Below are positions 54,994-64,000 of a stretch of 64,000 bases of DNA, one piece after another; positions within the stretch are counted from its first letter, which is position 1, and the number at the start of each line of letters is the position of its first letter. The stretch is taken from assembly GCA_946807835.1 (NCBI GenBank), contig OX327702.1, positions 12,834,001 through 12,898,000 of the forward strand. The letters run 5' to 3'. The position numbers and the translations under genes were made by a program. This stretch comes from Ailanthus altissimus (taxonomy: Eukaryota; Streptophyta; Magnoliopsida; Sapindales; Simaroubaceae). The notes below the pieces were generated by a model. The model was not told the origin of the DNA, did not search any database, and saw only the letters and a list, made by a program, of their open reading frames with translations.

Positions 54994-57712
54994 TGACAGG
55001 ACCCGACCCGAGACCCTCTACTATAGATCCCAGCGGCCCTGCCGGGCACCTCGACGGAAGTTCCTCCGAACCTAACTGGGTAAGTTAAGAAATTCTGCGA
55101 GGCGAACCCCTTTTTAATTCTTGTTACTACTAAGAAGATCTAGTAATATACATGAAAACGACTTTTTAGTTTTAAAAACAAACAGACAGAGTTTCCCCTG
55201 TTTTTCAGAAAATCCACATAAACCTGCAAAGAAATTTCACTTCTAATTCCAACACATCTTAATTCTAGCAATTCGGACCTCCGGTCCTTTTCAAATCAAA
55301 TCCAACACAACTCAATTATTTCGTGTAAATCATAAAATAAGCATAATCATAAAAGTAAAAATGATCATCATAAACTGGAAATCTCTTCTTCTTGATTCAA
55401 CACATACTTACAAATATACATGCCTACAACTATTATGCATAAAGTAAAGAGTGCTATTAGCACATTTACATGTACAAAAATTATCTTTGGATTTAGCCCA
55501 CTACTCGGCGATCGGAGAATCAGCAGCTTGCGTTCTGAGACCTGCACCTGGGAAAGGGGTTTAAAACATAAAACGAGTGAGCTAAAGGAGCTCAGTGAGT
55601 GTAAATGAGAATTCAATTACAAGAATATTATACAAAGATAGCAATTTCTAAAGTACATGCAGAAATTATGCTTCTAAAACGGATGTAAAATTGTAAAACG
55701 GTTTATAATATCATATGCTAATGAAATCTTGCCGAGCGGGTTTTATCTACATCTTTGAAAAACTATATTCAGAATCTATATAACATAATAACTACTGTGT
55801 GCATATCAATGCATAAATGCTATCGGTAAATCGAAAACTAGTAAAATCCTCGCTCGGCCATTTTCTTTCTAAATTGTACCAATGGTAACCCTAAAGCTCT
55901 ATACCCACGCAGCGACTCAACTAGCACCGCATACGTGAGTAGGTCACGGGGCACCTCAACTAGCAGCACCCACAGTGACATCTCAAGACATCTCACTGGC
56001 TACGCAGCGGAATCCTACATCGCATGCATATAGCGAGACAATATCCCGTACCCATAGAGCGACTCACATGACTCGACATCCCAACTTCCCGGAGTTAGTG
56101 ACACACCCCCAAGACCTGCCCATGTGCACGGGATATACCGGCCGGGTCTAATACAATCATCACCACTATAATCTGAGGGTACCAATGGCCTTAAAACAAA
56201 TGCAGTAATTTTCAAATTGTTTCACAAATCGATCATGTAAAAGCATGTCTATGAATATATCAAGATCATAAATCATGTTTATGCATCGAAAGCTCATAAA
56301 ACATACATAGTCATTGTGCGAAAACATAATAACCGAAAAGTAAAAGAAATGGCAGATTTCCACTCACAACCGCTCCGTGCTCAATTTCGCTCCCGATTCC
56401 TGCTCCTGTTAACGCTCTCGGTTATCCTCACCTACGCGCCATAAATGACATTTAGAACCAAATCGAACACTAGAATCTCATTTAACTACTAAATGCCCTA
56501 ATCGGCATACAAAGCCCGGAGGTAAACTACTTCCCGATTTTAGTTACGGAGCCATAATCGAAACTAACTCACCATCCGGCGCCCTTCACCTTTCCAACAT
56601 GGACAATTATGTCCAATTTTCTTCATTTTTGGGTTTTTCATCAACCATATACATTCCATTCACAAGATGCATCATTTACACACAACAATTCAATCAAAAC
56701 ACCACTCAATTCCTAACTTCCCTAAAGTGGCAGAATTTCACCCTAGGTTACAACACATTCCTTTTCTCAATTTCTTGTTCCAATTACAACAAAATCATGC
56801 CAATTTCATTCTAAAGCCCTAATTACAATCAATTGAAATCTCTACAACAAAATCACCAAAAATCCTAATTCTCACCTTGCCAATTTCTTCAAATTGATGT
56901 CTCCTTCAAGCTCCAAACTAGAATTTAACTCAATCTAAGCCAAGAATACACATAAGAACATCAATTAACACATTCTTGAATTCTCACTTATCAAACTCAT
57001 AAAAGATGCTTTTCTTACCTCTTTTTCTTGAATTTCCACTACTAGAGACTTCAATTGAGCTTAGGGATTGGTTTGTAACCTTAATTTGGCTTGATTACAC
57101 ATGAAAAATCATGAAAAAAAAAACTTGAATAGTCACTGTAGCAGCACCCCCTTTGAAGCTCGAATTTCTCTCTTTTTTTGGCTAAGTGTTGGTTTGATCT
57201 CTCTTCAAATTTCTACACACTTCTAACATATATATAGTGCTCCCTCAATTTACCATTTTTCCCTTCAACTTACTTAAAACTTCTAATTTGCCATTAGTTA
57301 AAAACTAATTATGTAATTAGCTCATTTGTAACTATTTAGTTAGAATAGTTCAAAGAACTAACTAGAACTTCCAACTTGGCAATCCATGAGATTTCTTCTA
57401 ATTGGTCCATTCTCTAATATATGGATTATGTTTCTCAACAAAGGCTTGTTCCATTCATAACCCTTAAATGGAAATTCATGTAGTAAATTAGAATTTTCTT
57501 TTCCAAGTCAATAGAGAAAAATTCTAAAAATATTCTAGGGTCGTCCGGCGCACCGATCAAGTGTGAAATTACCAAATTAGGTCTGATATCTCTCACGTGC
57601 ACTATAAAGAAAATATTTCTAATAGGGTTAAAATCGAGTAACCCTACGGTGTCTTATTTGTTCTATACCAAAATCTAGGCGCCAATACTACTAATAGGGA
57701 TTGGATATTACA
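54994..57712 (-). repeat. 5' LTR of the Tekay-type element
   Basis: 2719 bp, the same length as 47692-50410, with about 14 substitutions by eye, mostly transitions, and no visible indels. A minus-strand TATA box is at about 57229-57238. Confidence 0.93.
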
Positions 57713-57717
57713 ATATC
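57713..57717. repeat. Target site duplication ATATC of the Tekay-type element
   Basis: ATATC here equals 47687-47691. The copia LTR reads continuously across the pair, confirming a simple insertion. Confidence 0.92.
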
Positions 57718-58140
57718 CGTAACGTGTATGTGGGGTATCATTCACGAATGTATGGAGGAGTTCCATATGAAAATTCGGACATAGACTTAGAGAGTCTCAC
57801 AATATGAAATGTACTCATTGTACAATAGGGCAACATAATGGATTGAACAGTTCCATCCTGAAAATTCTAGCAAACCAAAAATATGATTCAAGGTTCTTCG
57901 AGTGGTGCACTTGTTTAGACTTAAATGTTAAGTATATCATTTAATTAGTTGACAAGAGTTATTAACTAATTAGATGTTAACAAGTGGCACAATTTATTCC
58001 ATGAATTATTTTACTATGAATTCACCCATTAACTATGTTAGTAAAATCAAATAAGGTAAATATTAATTATTCAAATAGTTTTTGAATAATTAAATAAATG
58101 TTATTTCAATAAATAAAATATGATTTTATTTATTTGTTAT

Positions 58141-59432
58141 TTTATTCCTAAATGGAAGACATACCTAATTAGGTTGTGGGTTGGTTGAATGATTAGTAGT
58201 CAATGATATGAAATAAAAACATGATTTCAAATGCTACATTCTTTTGGAACCAATGAATATTATGATTGTTTGCTTAGTAATCTAGAACAAGTTCGGCTTT
58301 ACTTTGTGACCACTTGATATTTTGAGCACATCGTTATTATCATTTAGGTTTTATGCTTACTTAGAAGACTTTTATGCTCCACAAGAATAATTAGGGTCTT
58401 AAAAACATGCTAGAACTTGTTTAAGTATCACTCAAAGCGAAATCCTAGGGCGCACATAGTTAAGGATATGATTTTAGGCCATCTTTGGATTGATTGACAA
58501 GTCAACCTATGTATAATTTTAACCCTAGTCACCCTCATTGAGCCTATTACTCATTTTTCCTTACTAACCATATCATTACCTTAACTTTTATTTTTGTTAT
58601 CCTTCATAGTACCCATCACGCCATTGGCATAAAACCATTTTTAGTGAGTTGTGTGAACTTTTGAAAATGAAGGGGTGGATTAAAGAATGGTTATGGGTTT
58701 AGTTATAAATGTTAGTTGTTCAAATATGAAAAGCTTAAATTTGGGGGTATATGTAAAAAACAAAAACAAAAACAAAAAAAAAAGAATAAAAAAATCCAAA
58801 AAAAACAAATTGAGTTTGCTATACCCCTAGCTTAAAAGAAAAGAAAAAGAAGAGAAACAAAATAACGAGGGAATCAAAGAAGTAAATTGGGGCAAATCGG
58901 GTGAAAAGCAATTGGTTTGATTTGAGTAAGCTCTAAAGGAATGTGTGTCTATAGTGCAAGTTAAGCCGAAATAGATCCATTTTATCCTACCTTCATCCTA
59001 GCCATGCATTACAAGCTAATTAAAGTCCTATTTGATTCTTGATTATGTGTGTGCCTATTTAGTGGAGAGTGATGTGAAAAACAAGCATATGGAATGTTAA
59101 TATGAAAAAAAAATCAAAAACTCATAGAGACCATTTCATTGTCTTGTGTGTATAAACTAATCCGAGTGCATGTGATTAATGATTTTAGCTATTTACACAC
59201 ACACCAAGTTGGTCACTTGTAGGTTTGAATAAGTGTTAGATTGACATGTTGAACGGTTATGATGTTTAGAATTTCCTTGAGGAAAGTAATCATAAGAAAT
59301 CTTTGAGACAAATTATTAATCATTTGCCGACCCACTGTTTTGTATTTGTTTTTAGTTTGCCATCATTTTTTTTATTATTGTGCATGTGCTTTCTTACTCG
59401 AGGACGAGCAAGTATTTAAGTTTGGGAGTATT
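58141..59432 (+). other. 3' internal region of the nested Athila-type element
   Basis: No open frame of note. It holds an inverted repeat GGGGTATA / TATACCCC (58744-58751 and 58820-58827) around an A-rich loop, followed by CTTAAAAGAAAAGAAAAAG. The Athila at 1448-3222 has the same design. It ends in GAGGACGAGCAAGTATTTAAG and the purine tract AAGTTTGGGAGTATT. Confidence 0.7.
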
Positions 59433-61467
59433 TGATAAGCGCATTTTATATATGATATTACACCCCTATTAATTTGATAATTGCTCATTTTGAATGTGAG
59501 TTTATAGCTTTATATATATATTAATTTTATTTTGTAGGTTTCAAGTTAATTGAGTTATTTGGGATGAGAATTCAAAGAAAACAAGTAAAAAACCAAAATG
59601 CTACAATGCAATGAACATTGTCAGATGAACAGTGCCGATACAGTGACAGAAACAGTATTTGGTGCCTTAGCGCTAGAAAGTGGCGTCCAGGCACCAAATC
59701 ACCCAGGATTTAGTGTCGAAAAGTGGCGCTTAGGCGCCAAAATGGGCTCCATTGGTAGAATGCTCGGTGCTCAAGTGCCAAAATATGGCGCCCAGGTGCC
59801 ACCACTTGTTTTAATCTCCCTTTTCTTGCCCTAATTTGAAACCTATAAATACTACCCTTTAGCCATTTTCTCAAAAATCAAAGGGAGGCACAAAATTTGC
59901 AAAAGAGAACAACACTTGAACTCAATTTTGAAGAGAAGAAATGATGTCTCCAAGGTTTCTTGAGCCTTATTGAAGACATTTGAAGGATTGAAACCTTAGA
60001 GACATCCCTAAATTCGGTTCTCTCTTTCTTTTTAATTGTTTTTCTCTTTTGTTTAAATTTTCATTTATGAACATTGTTTAAATGAGTTGTATCTTTGGAT
60101 TACTAGATAATTTTAGTTATGGTTGGATTTTTATTGTGATTAAACTTTATTCTAAGGTTTGATGTAGTTTTATTTATATTATGTTTGGATGTTTTAGTAT
60201 ATTTTCGTTGAATTCATTTATGTTTCTCTATGCTTAATGCTTCCAAGTGATTGAAAAATGAATTGGTTGTTGTGAATTTATGGATTGATGCTTGGAAGAG
60301 CTTGACCCATTTATTGTATTTGGGAGAAATATAGCCTTAGGTTCTTATTGAGTCGGGAAGCTAATAATACTTAGGTAATCACCATAGTTTCCTTAGGATT
60401 TGCATGTGGTACACACCAAGTGTTTGATAAAATACGTGACAAGCATAAATACTTTGGGCATGCCATTATGCCTTGGATTTTATTTGACACTTAGGAGAGG
60501 TAATAAAATTAATCATTGGGTAATTAATTTAAAGGTTGCATAATGCATGAATATGTAAACAAGTTAGATAGGGATGTCAACTTAAATATGTATGCATAGT
60601 ATCTCATTTGGCACTCGGGAGAGGGAATGAGATTAGCCTTGAGCCCTTGATTAATGAATTGAATGAAATGCTAGATAGGAAGAACATAGGAGGAATAGAA
60701 TGAAATCAATGCTCTAGGATTCCGTTTTATAGGATTCACCATATCATAAGATTATCATTTTGTTGTTAGATTATATGTTCTAGGCCTTAATGAAACTCTA
60801 TTGAATAATATGTGTTGATGTTATTTTGTAGTTAATAACTATCTTATGTTATTCATTTATACTTTTTATGTGCTTCATACTTCTAATTGCATTGGGAAAT
60901 GGATTGGATGATTTGAACATTTGGGTTATGTGCTTGGGAAAGTTTAATCCATATGTTGGTTGTAAAAAGTATAGCTTTGAGTTTGTTGAGTTGGGAGACT
61001 AATAAACTTAGGGTAGTCACGTAAGGGTAACTTAATGCATGTATGTATAATGGGTTAAATAGGGATATCAATTTAGTTGTATATGCATAGTATCTCATTC
61101 GGCACTCGGGAGAGGGAATGAGATTAATCATACACCCTGGACTAATGAATGCATAAAATTGGTTATTAATCACTAATGACAAAGGCCATAGGAACAATAG
61201 AAGAAAACCAAGTCCCTAGAACCCCATTGTCATAGATCTCTCATGTCTTTAATTTGCCAAGTTATTTAGTTTTAAGTTGCTTTTAATTCAATAATTCATC
61301 TTACCTTTTAGATTAGTCTAGATAAAGTTAGGTTATTAACATCATAGTACTTAGCATTAATTTAGGACATAATCCTCATGGGAATAATACTTCACTCATC
61401 ACTTTATTACTTGCTCACGATCCCTGCACTTGTGGTACAAATTCGCATGTGTATATTTTCCCGAACA
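59433..61467 (+). repeat. 3' LTR of the nested Athila-type element
   Basis: Starts TGATAAGCGCATTTTATATA. ACCTATAAATACTACCC (about 59841-59857) is a strong TATA box. Positions 59658-59802 hold five palindromic modules of the form TGGCGCYYAGGCGCCA. A diverged tandem duplication covers about 60236-60715 and 60876-61220, sharing TATGCATAGTATCTCATT and GGCACTCGGGAGAGGGAATG. The right limit rests on the target duplication and could be up to 18 bp further left. Confidence 0.75.
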
Positions 61468-61753
61468 ACAGCCCTAATTTCTCCACCAATGTAGTGCTAG
61501 CAACGTTAGTACAACTACCTCTATTAATAATCACACTACATACCTTGTTTTGCATGTAGCAACTAGTATGAAAGATTTGTTCTCGCTGCACTTCGTCATC
61601 TTCCTTAACATGCTTACTTAGAACTTTCATCACAACCAATAATTCATCTTGGGCAGCATATCCCTCACCATCTATTAAAGCTTTCATGAGAAACTTTGGG
61701 TCAACCTCTTTTGATGCATTTTCGGAGGTATTTTTGTTCTTATTGTCTGACAT
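61468..61753 (-). pseudogene. Gypsy gag start joined to protease, internally deleted
   Basis: Starts MSDNKNKNTSENASKEVDPK. After FLMKALIDGE the main gag domain and zinc knuckle are absent. The frame continues directly with the pre-protease segment QREQIFHTSCYMQNKVCSV and the protease motif IINRGSCTNVASTTLVEKLG, where asparagine replaces the usual aspartate. It is then cut by the Athila insertion; the rest of the protease is at 34506. Confidence 0.85.
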
Positions 61754-62205
61754 GTTTACTGCAAAACAAAGTTAGAAAAATAAAAAAGAACCTCACACAC
61801 TCCCTCACGTATTTCACTAACAGAATGATTTACTCCACTTTCTCTCATGTTTCACACAAAATCAAATTGGCTTTTACCTTCTTATATGCTCACCACTTTT
61901 TTCATTTTTCACTCGTAGTAATCCTCTATAAATTCTTATCAAACTAATCAAACAAATATCACAATTTTCAGCAACAATAGTCCAATAACTCACCAAGAGA
62001 AATTCAGATTTAAAGGCTTAGAAAAAAAACAAGACTGTGTCATGTTTTTTTTTTAGCAAGGAATTCAGATTTATGGAATCGAAAAGGAACTTAAGATGTA
62101 AAATTGAAATAAGAATTACAAGAATTGAATCACAATATTACTTTTTTTTAATCTTTTTTTTTCTTTTTTTAAATATAAAGATAGGCAAACTTGTAACTAG
62201 TACTA
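61754..62205 (-). other. Gypsy leader of the split element
   Basis: AT-rich leader between gag and primer-binding site with several homopolymer runs. It matches the leader of the copy at 19023-19455 in part. No gene. Confidence 0.6.
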
Positions 62206-62218
62206 GGCTCTGATACCA
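62206..62218 (-). other. Gypsy primer-binding site, initiator tRNA-Met type
   Basis: Minus-strand TGGTATCAGAGCC, a perfect 13-base match, two bases from the LTR end at 62221. Confidence 0.87.
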
Positions 62219-62220
62219 AC

Positions 62221-62792
62221 TGATACAATCTACGCCAAGAAATTGATAAAGTTGTGGATCAAAAAGGACTCCAAGAACATCTAGAAACATATTTGTATAA
62301 AACCGCAACCCGTTGCTTATGTTGAAGCAAGAACTTTATATAATAAAGACACCAAAATCAATTATGGAATGATTGATTGATAAGTCGAAGGAGATTGCCA
62401 TGAACAATTGTTTTGATAAGTTTAAAGAGTTGTAAAAGGACCAAAGAGAATTTTCTTAATTAAATTACGGAATGCTTTGCTCTCATCCCTCGTGTATTTA
62501 TAGTGAACATTTGGGATGCCAACATTTATTACAATATTTAATGACAACTTAAAAATTATTAACTACCAACTATTACCAATAAGACTTCATTTTAAACTAG
62601 CTTTCAAACTTTGCAACTACAACAATAAATGCATTGTAGACTTTAACTAACTACCAACTACCATCAACAATTATGGCTTTATTTCAAATATTACAACTAC
62701 TATCATAAATGTTTATTATAGGTCCCAAAGCTTCTAACCAGTTGGGTTGCTCACATAGGCTGCTGTGCTGTTGTTCCCATTATTCCCCAACA
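62221..62792 (-). repeat. 5' LTR of the split gypsy element
   Basis: 572 bp, from TGATACAATC to TTCCCCAACA on the plus strand, matching 30610-31183. The side away from gag carries a polyprotein tail (62793-63084) instead of unrelated flank, so the LTR joins two internal regions. Confidence 0.82.
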
Positions 62793-63084
62793 CTTGATTA
62801 GTCAAAATTGGGTAATCACCAATTTAGAAAACTCTACTCAATTCACCCACTTTGTGATATGAGAAATTTCTTCTAAATTATCCCAAAGCTTGAATCATGA
62901 AAATCCAACCATTTGAAATAAGTGAAACATCTTCCTTGGGCCTCTATGAATTCACCTCAGCCCAAATATTTTGAATCAGTCTGATGAGAGTTTCCTTGAA
63001 TCTTTTAGCTCGAGCCCTTGTAACCAGACTAACTAGAACTTGAATAAGATCTATATTCCATTTTTTCGTCATGCCTTCATCAGT
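62793..63084 (-). pseudogene. Gypsy polyprotein C-terminus
   Basis: Closely similar to 31184-31480, including the segment that encodes the RAKRFK-type tail (about 63000) and the pre-LTR sequence. It is the end of another copy of the same family upstream of the LTR at 62792. Confidence 0.7.
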
Positions 63085-63371
63085 TTAACAAAATGAAAAT
63101 TGAAATTAGTTGAATACAAATTCAAAAGAAAAGTTTTTAAATACTTAGTTTCTAAATTTTCGATCTCTAAATGCTTCCCTCTCATCCCTCATATATTTAT
63201 AGAGATCACTTAGGATGCCTAGCATTTATTGCAACAATTAATGAAAAAGGTAAAGTACTACCAATAATCTAAGACTTTTTAACTGATTGTCAAACTTGTA
63301 ACTACTAAGATAAGTGTAGTTGCAAGCTCCCATTAGCTTCTTATCACATGGACTGGTGATGTCCGTCATCA
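63085..63371 (-). repeat. Truncated gypsy LTR fragment
   Basis: The minus strand starts at TGATGACGGACATCACCAG and continues with CATGTGATAAGAAGC, like the LTR starts at 16981 and 27219. CATATATTTATAGAG near 63189 is its TATA region. The 3' end of the LTR is missing near 63085. Confidence 0.6.
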
Positions 63372-64000
63372 TTCTCCTACGTTTATAGTAAACTCGTCCT
63401 TGAGTAACCATACAAGTTTTTTCCAAATTTGCAATGCTCTTGTCACAATCCACATGGCCACTCAATTTACCTGAATGCATTTCTTGGTTAAGCTTATTGA
63501 TGGCACGAATGTCCACACACATCCACAAACTCTCATCATTCTTTGGTGTAAGCAGAGCAATAATAACAGAAGAACTGATACTCTGCATGACGTGTCCCTT
63601 CCTTATTAACTCTTCCAACTTTTCTCTTAGAACATCATGTTCTTGAGACCTCATTTGATATTGTGGCAGATATGGTAAGTTGTCAGAAATAAAATCAATG
63701 CGAAGTTAGATATTCCACTTTGGTGGTAATGTAGTGCGTTCAACTAAATGGTCTGAAAATTCAATTAATAAACTTGGACTTCATTTGGCACTGATTGTCC
63801 GGAAAGTCCTTCTTCTGTTACTAACAAGTTGGTACATGTGCACGTCTCATTTATCAATTCCACAAACTTATCCTCCTTGTGAAATTCTAAAAATAAGGTC
63901 TTCTCCTCTATTTTAGAGACTGCCTTCTCAAGTAAAAGAATAAGTAATATTATTTTCCTTGTGTACAACATCCATGACAAAAGAGTGTCTAATTACATGG
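63372..64000 (-). pseudogene. Gypsy pol fragment with reverse transcriptase fused to integrase
   Basis: The minus strand contains a linker before reverse transcriptase (63980-63765), then HDVLREKLEELIRKGHVMQS and LLTPKNDESLWMCVDIRAIN, the start of the reverse transcriptase. It jumps directly to an integrase zinc-site segment, HSGKLSGHVDCDKSIANLEK. The bulk of reverse transcriptase and RNase H is deleted. It continues beyond the window. Confidence 0.77.

Larger units (their letters stand above)
47692..57712 (-). mobile_element. Tekay/Del-type chromovirus, young, integrase-deleted
   Basis: Two LTRs of equal length (2719 bp) that differ by eye at about 14 positions, and a perfect target duplication ATATC (47687-47691 and 57713-57717). 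The initiator tRNA-Met primer-binding site and purine tract are both present. The coding strand is minus. A C-terminal chromodomain after integrase and long LTRs place it with Tekay/Del chromoviruses. It sits in the 3' LTR of the copia element. The integrase core is partly deleted and the frame broken, so it is not autonomous as it stands. Confidence 0.92.
34712..58140 (+). mobile_element. Ty1/copia element, decayed, host of two later insertions
   Basis: Order on the plus strand: 5' LTR remnant, initiator tRNA-Met primer-binding site, 1.36-kb leader, gag, protease, integrase, reverse transcriptase, RNase H (the Ty1/copia order, integrase before reverse transcriptase), purine tract, 3' LTR. 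The 3' LTR is interrupted by a CRM-like element and a Tekay-type element. Every domain has stops or shifts. The right end is set where similarity to the solo copia LTRs is lost and is approximate. Confidence 0.8.
40382..58140 (+). repeat. Copia 3' LTR in three pieces
   Basis: Pieces are 40382-41411, 47612-47691 and about 57718-58140. Joined, they follow the solo LTR at 7137-9254 through the segments equivalent to GTGCTTACG, the GGTGGGCTT...GATCCACCATAC block and the region after AACCTCA. The gaps are the CRM-like and Tekay-type insertions. The far end is uncertain: similarity fades near 58140 and no clear CAACA end was found. Confidence 0.75.
34512..61467 (+). mobile_element. Athila-type element inserted in the gypsy protease gene, largely deleted
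   Basis: The left end TGATAAGTGCATTTTATATA (34512) and the 3' LTR start TGATAAGCGCATTTTATATA (59433) are copies of the same LTR start. Flanks GCAGC (34507-34511) and ACAGC (61468-61472) sit at the exact break in the gypsy protease codons and form a target duplication with one mismatch. Only about 200 bp of the 5' LTR remain on the left. On the right are about 1.3 kb of 3' internal region and the 3' LTR. Gag and pol were lost in a deletion that also removed most of the 5' LTR of the inserted copia element. Confidence 0.75.
30610..62792 (-). mobile_element. Gypsy element split by a 27-kb nest
   Basis: Its 5' LTR is 62221-62792, gag begins at 61753, and the reading stops in the protease at LVEKLGL (about 61470). 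The next codons, PTIKLPQPFNLQWLND, are found on the same strand at 34506 downward, followed by the polyprotein remains and a 3' LTR at 30610-31183. The gap is filled by the Athila-type element and everything nested in it. The outer sides of the two LTRs do not share a target duplication, because the right LTR is itself joined to another internal region. Confidence 0.8.

Noticed and set aside
41412..57712. Endogenous pararetrovirus
   Set aside because: Both inserted elements have LTRs and an integrase, and there is no movement or coat protein motif. They are Ty3/gypsy retrotransposons.
59598..59834. 78-codon open frame in the Athila 3' LTR
   Set aside because: It spans the palindromic modules upstream of the LTR TATA box and has no similarity to known proteins.

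Overview
The window is plant nuclear DNA, most likely from a eudicot, and consists almost wholly of LTR retrotransposons. I see no convincing host gene, tRNA, rRNA or CRISPR array. The evidence for a plant is the families present: Athila-type elements primed by tRNA-Asp, a Tekay/Del-type chromovirus, CRM-like gypsy elements primed by initiator tRNA-Met, and Ty1/copia elements with LTRs of about 2 kb. The density of nested, decayed copies suggests pericentromeric or other heterochromatin (inference).

Left part, 1-16.3 kb. Positions 1-6875 are a minus-strand Athila-type element that keeps gag and protease but has no reverse transcriptase, RNase H or integrase. Its right LTR has lost both ends. 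Next come a gypsy LTR scrap holding a plus-strand solo copia LTR (7137-9254), a short integrase scrap, and a second, plus-strand Athila remnant (about 9813-16330). That remnant is split by a solo Tekay-type LTR (9953-14876), which is itself split by a minus-strand solo copia LTR (10924-13003).

Middle part, 16.3-34.5 kb. This is a mosaic of decayed gypsy copies whose gag proteins begin MSDNKNKNT or MSNNKNKNT. They lie in both orientations, with LTRs at 16395, 18440, 27219 and 30610. A third solo copia LTR (21029-23662) sits inside one of them, and three copies of an unclassified repeat of about 200 bp sit inside that LTR.

Right part, 30.6-62.8 kb. This is one deep nest. A minus-strand gypsy element (30610-62792) was split by a plus-strand Athila-type element (34512-61467). 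That element received a plus-strand copia element (about 34712-58140), and a deletion later fused the left ends of the two. The 3' LTR of the copia then received two separate minus-strand insertions. One is a CRM-like element (41412-47611) whose polyprotein is broken by a single TAG stop. The other is a young Tekay-type element (47692-57712) with equal-length LTRs and a perfect ATATC target duplication, but an integrase deletion. Gypsy fragments fill 62.8-64 kb.

The coding regions encode parts of the retrotransposition cycle: gag particle, protease, reverse transcriptase, RNase H and integrase. No single copy looks fully competent. The points most worth checking are the gag-protease-only Athila, the recurring GC-rich palindromic modules shared by unrelated elements, the repeated internal-LTR-internal arrangement, the conserved stem-loops, and the unclassified three-copy repeat.
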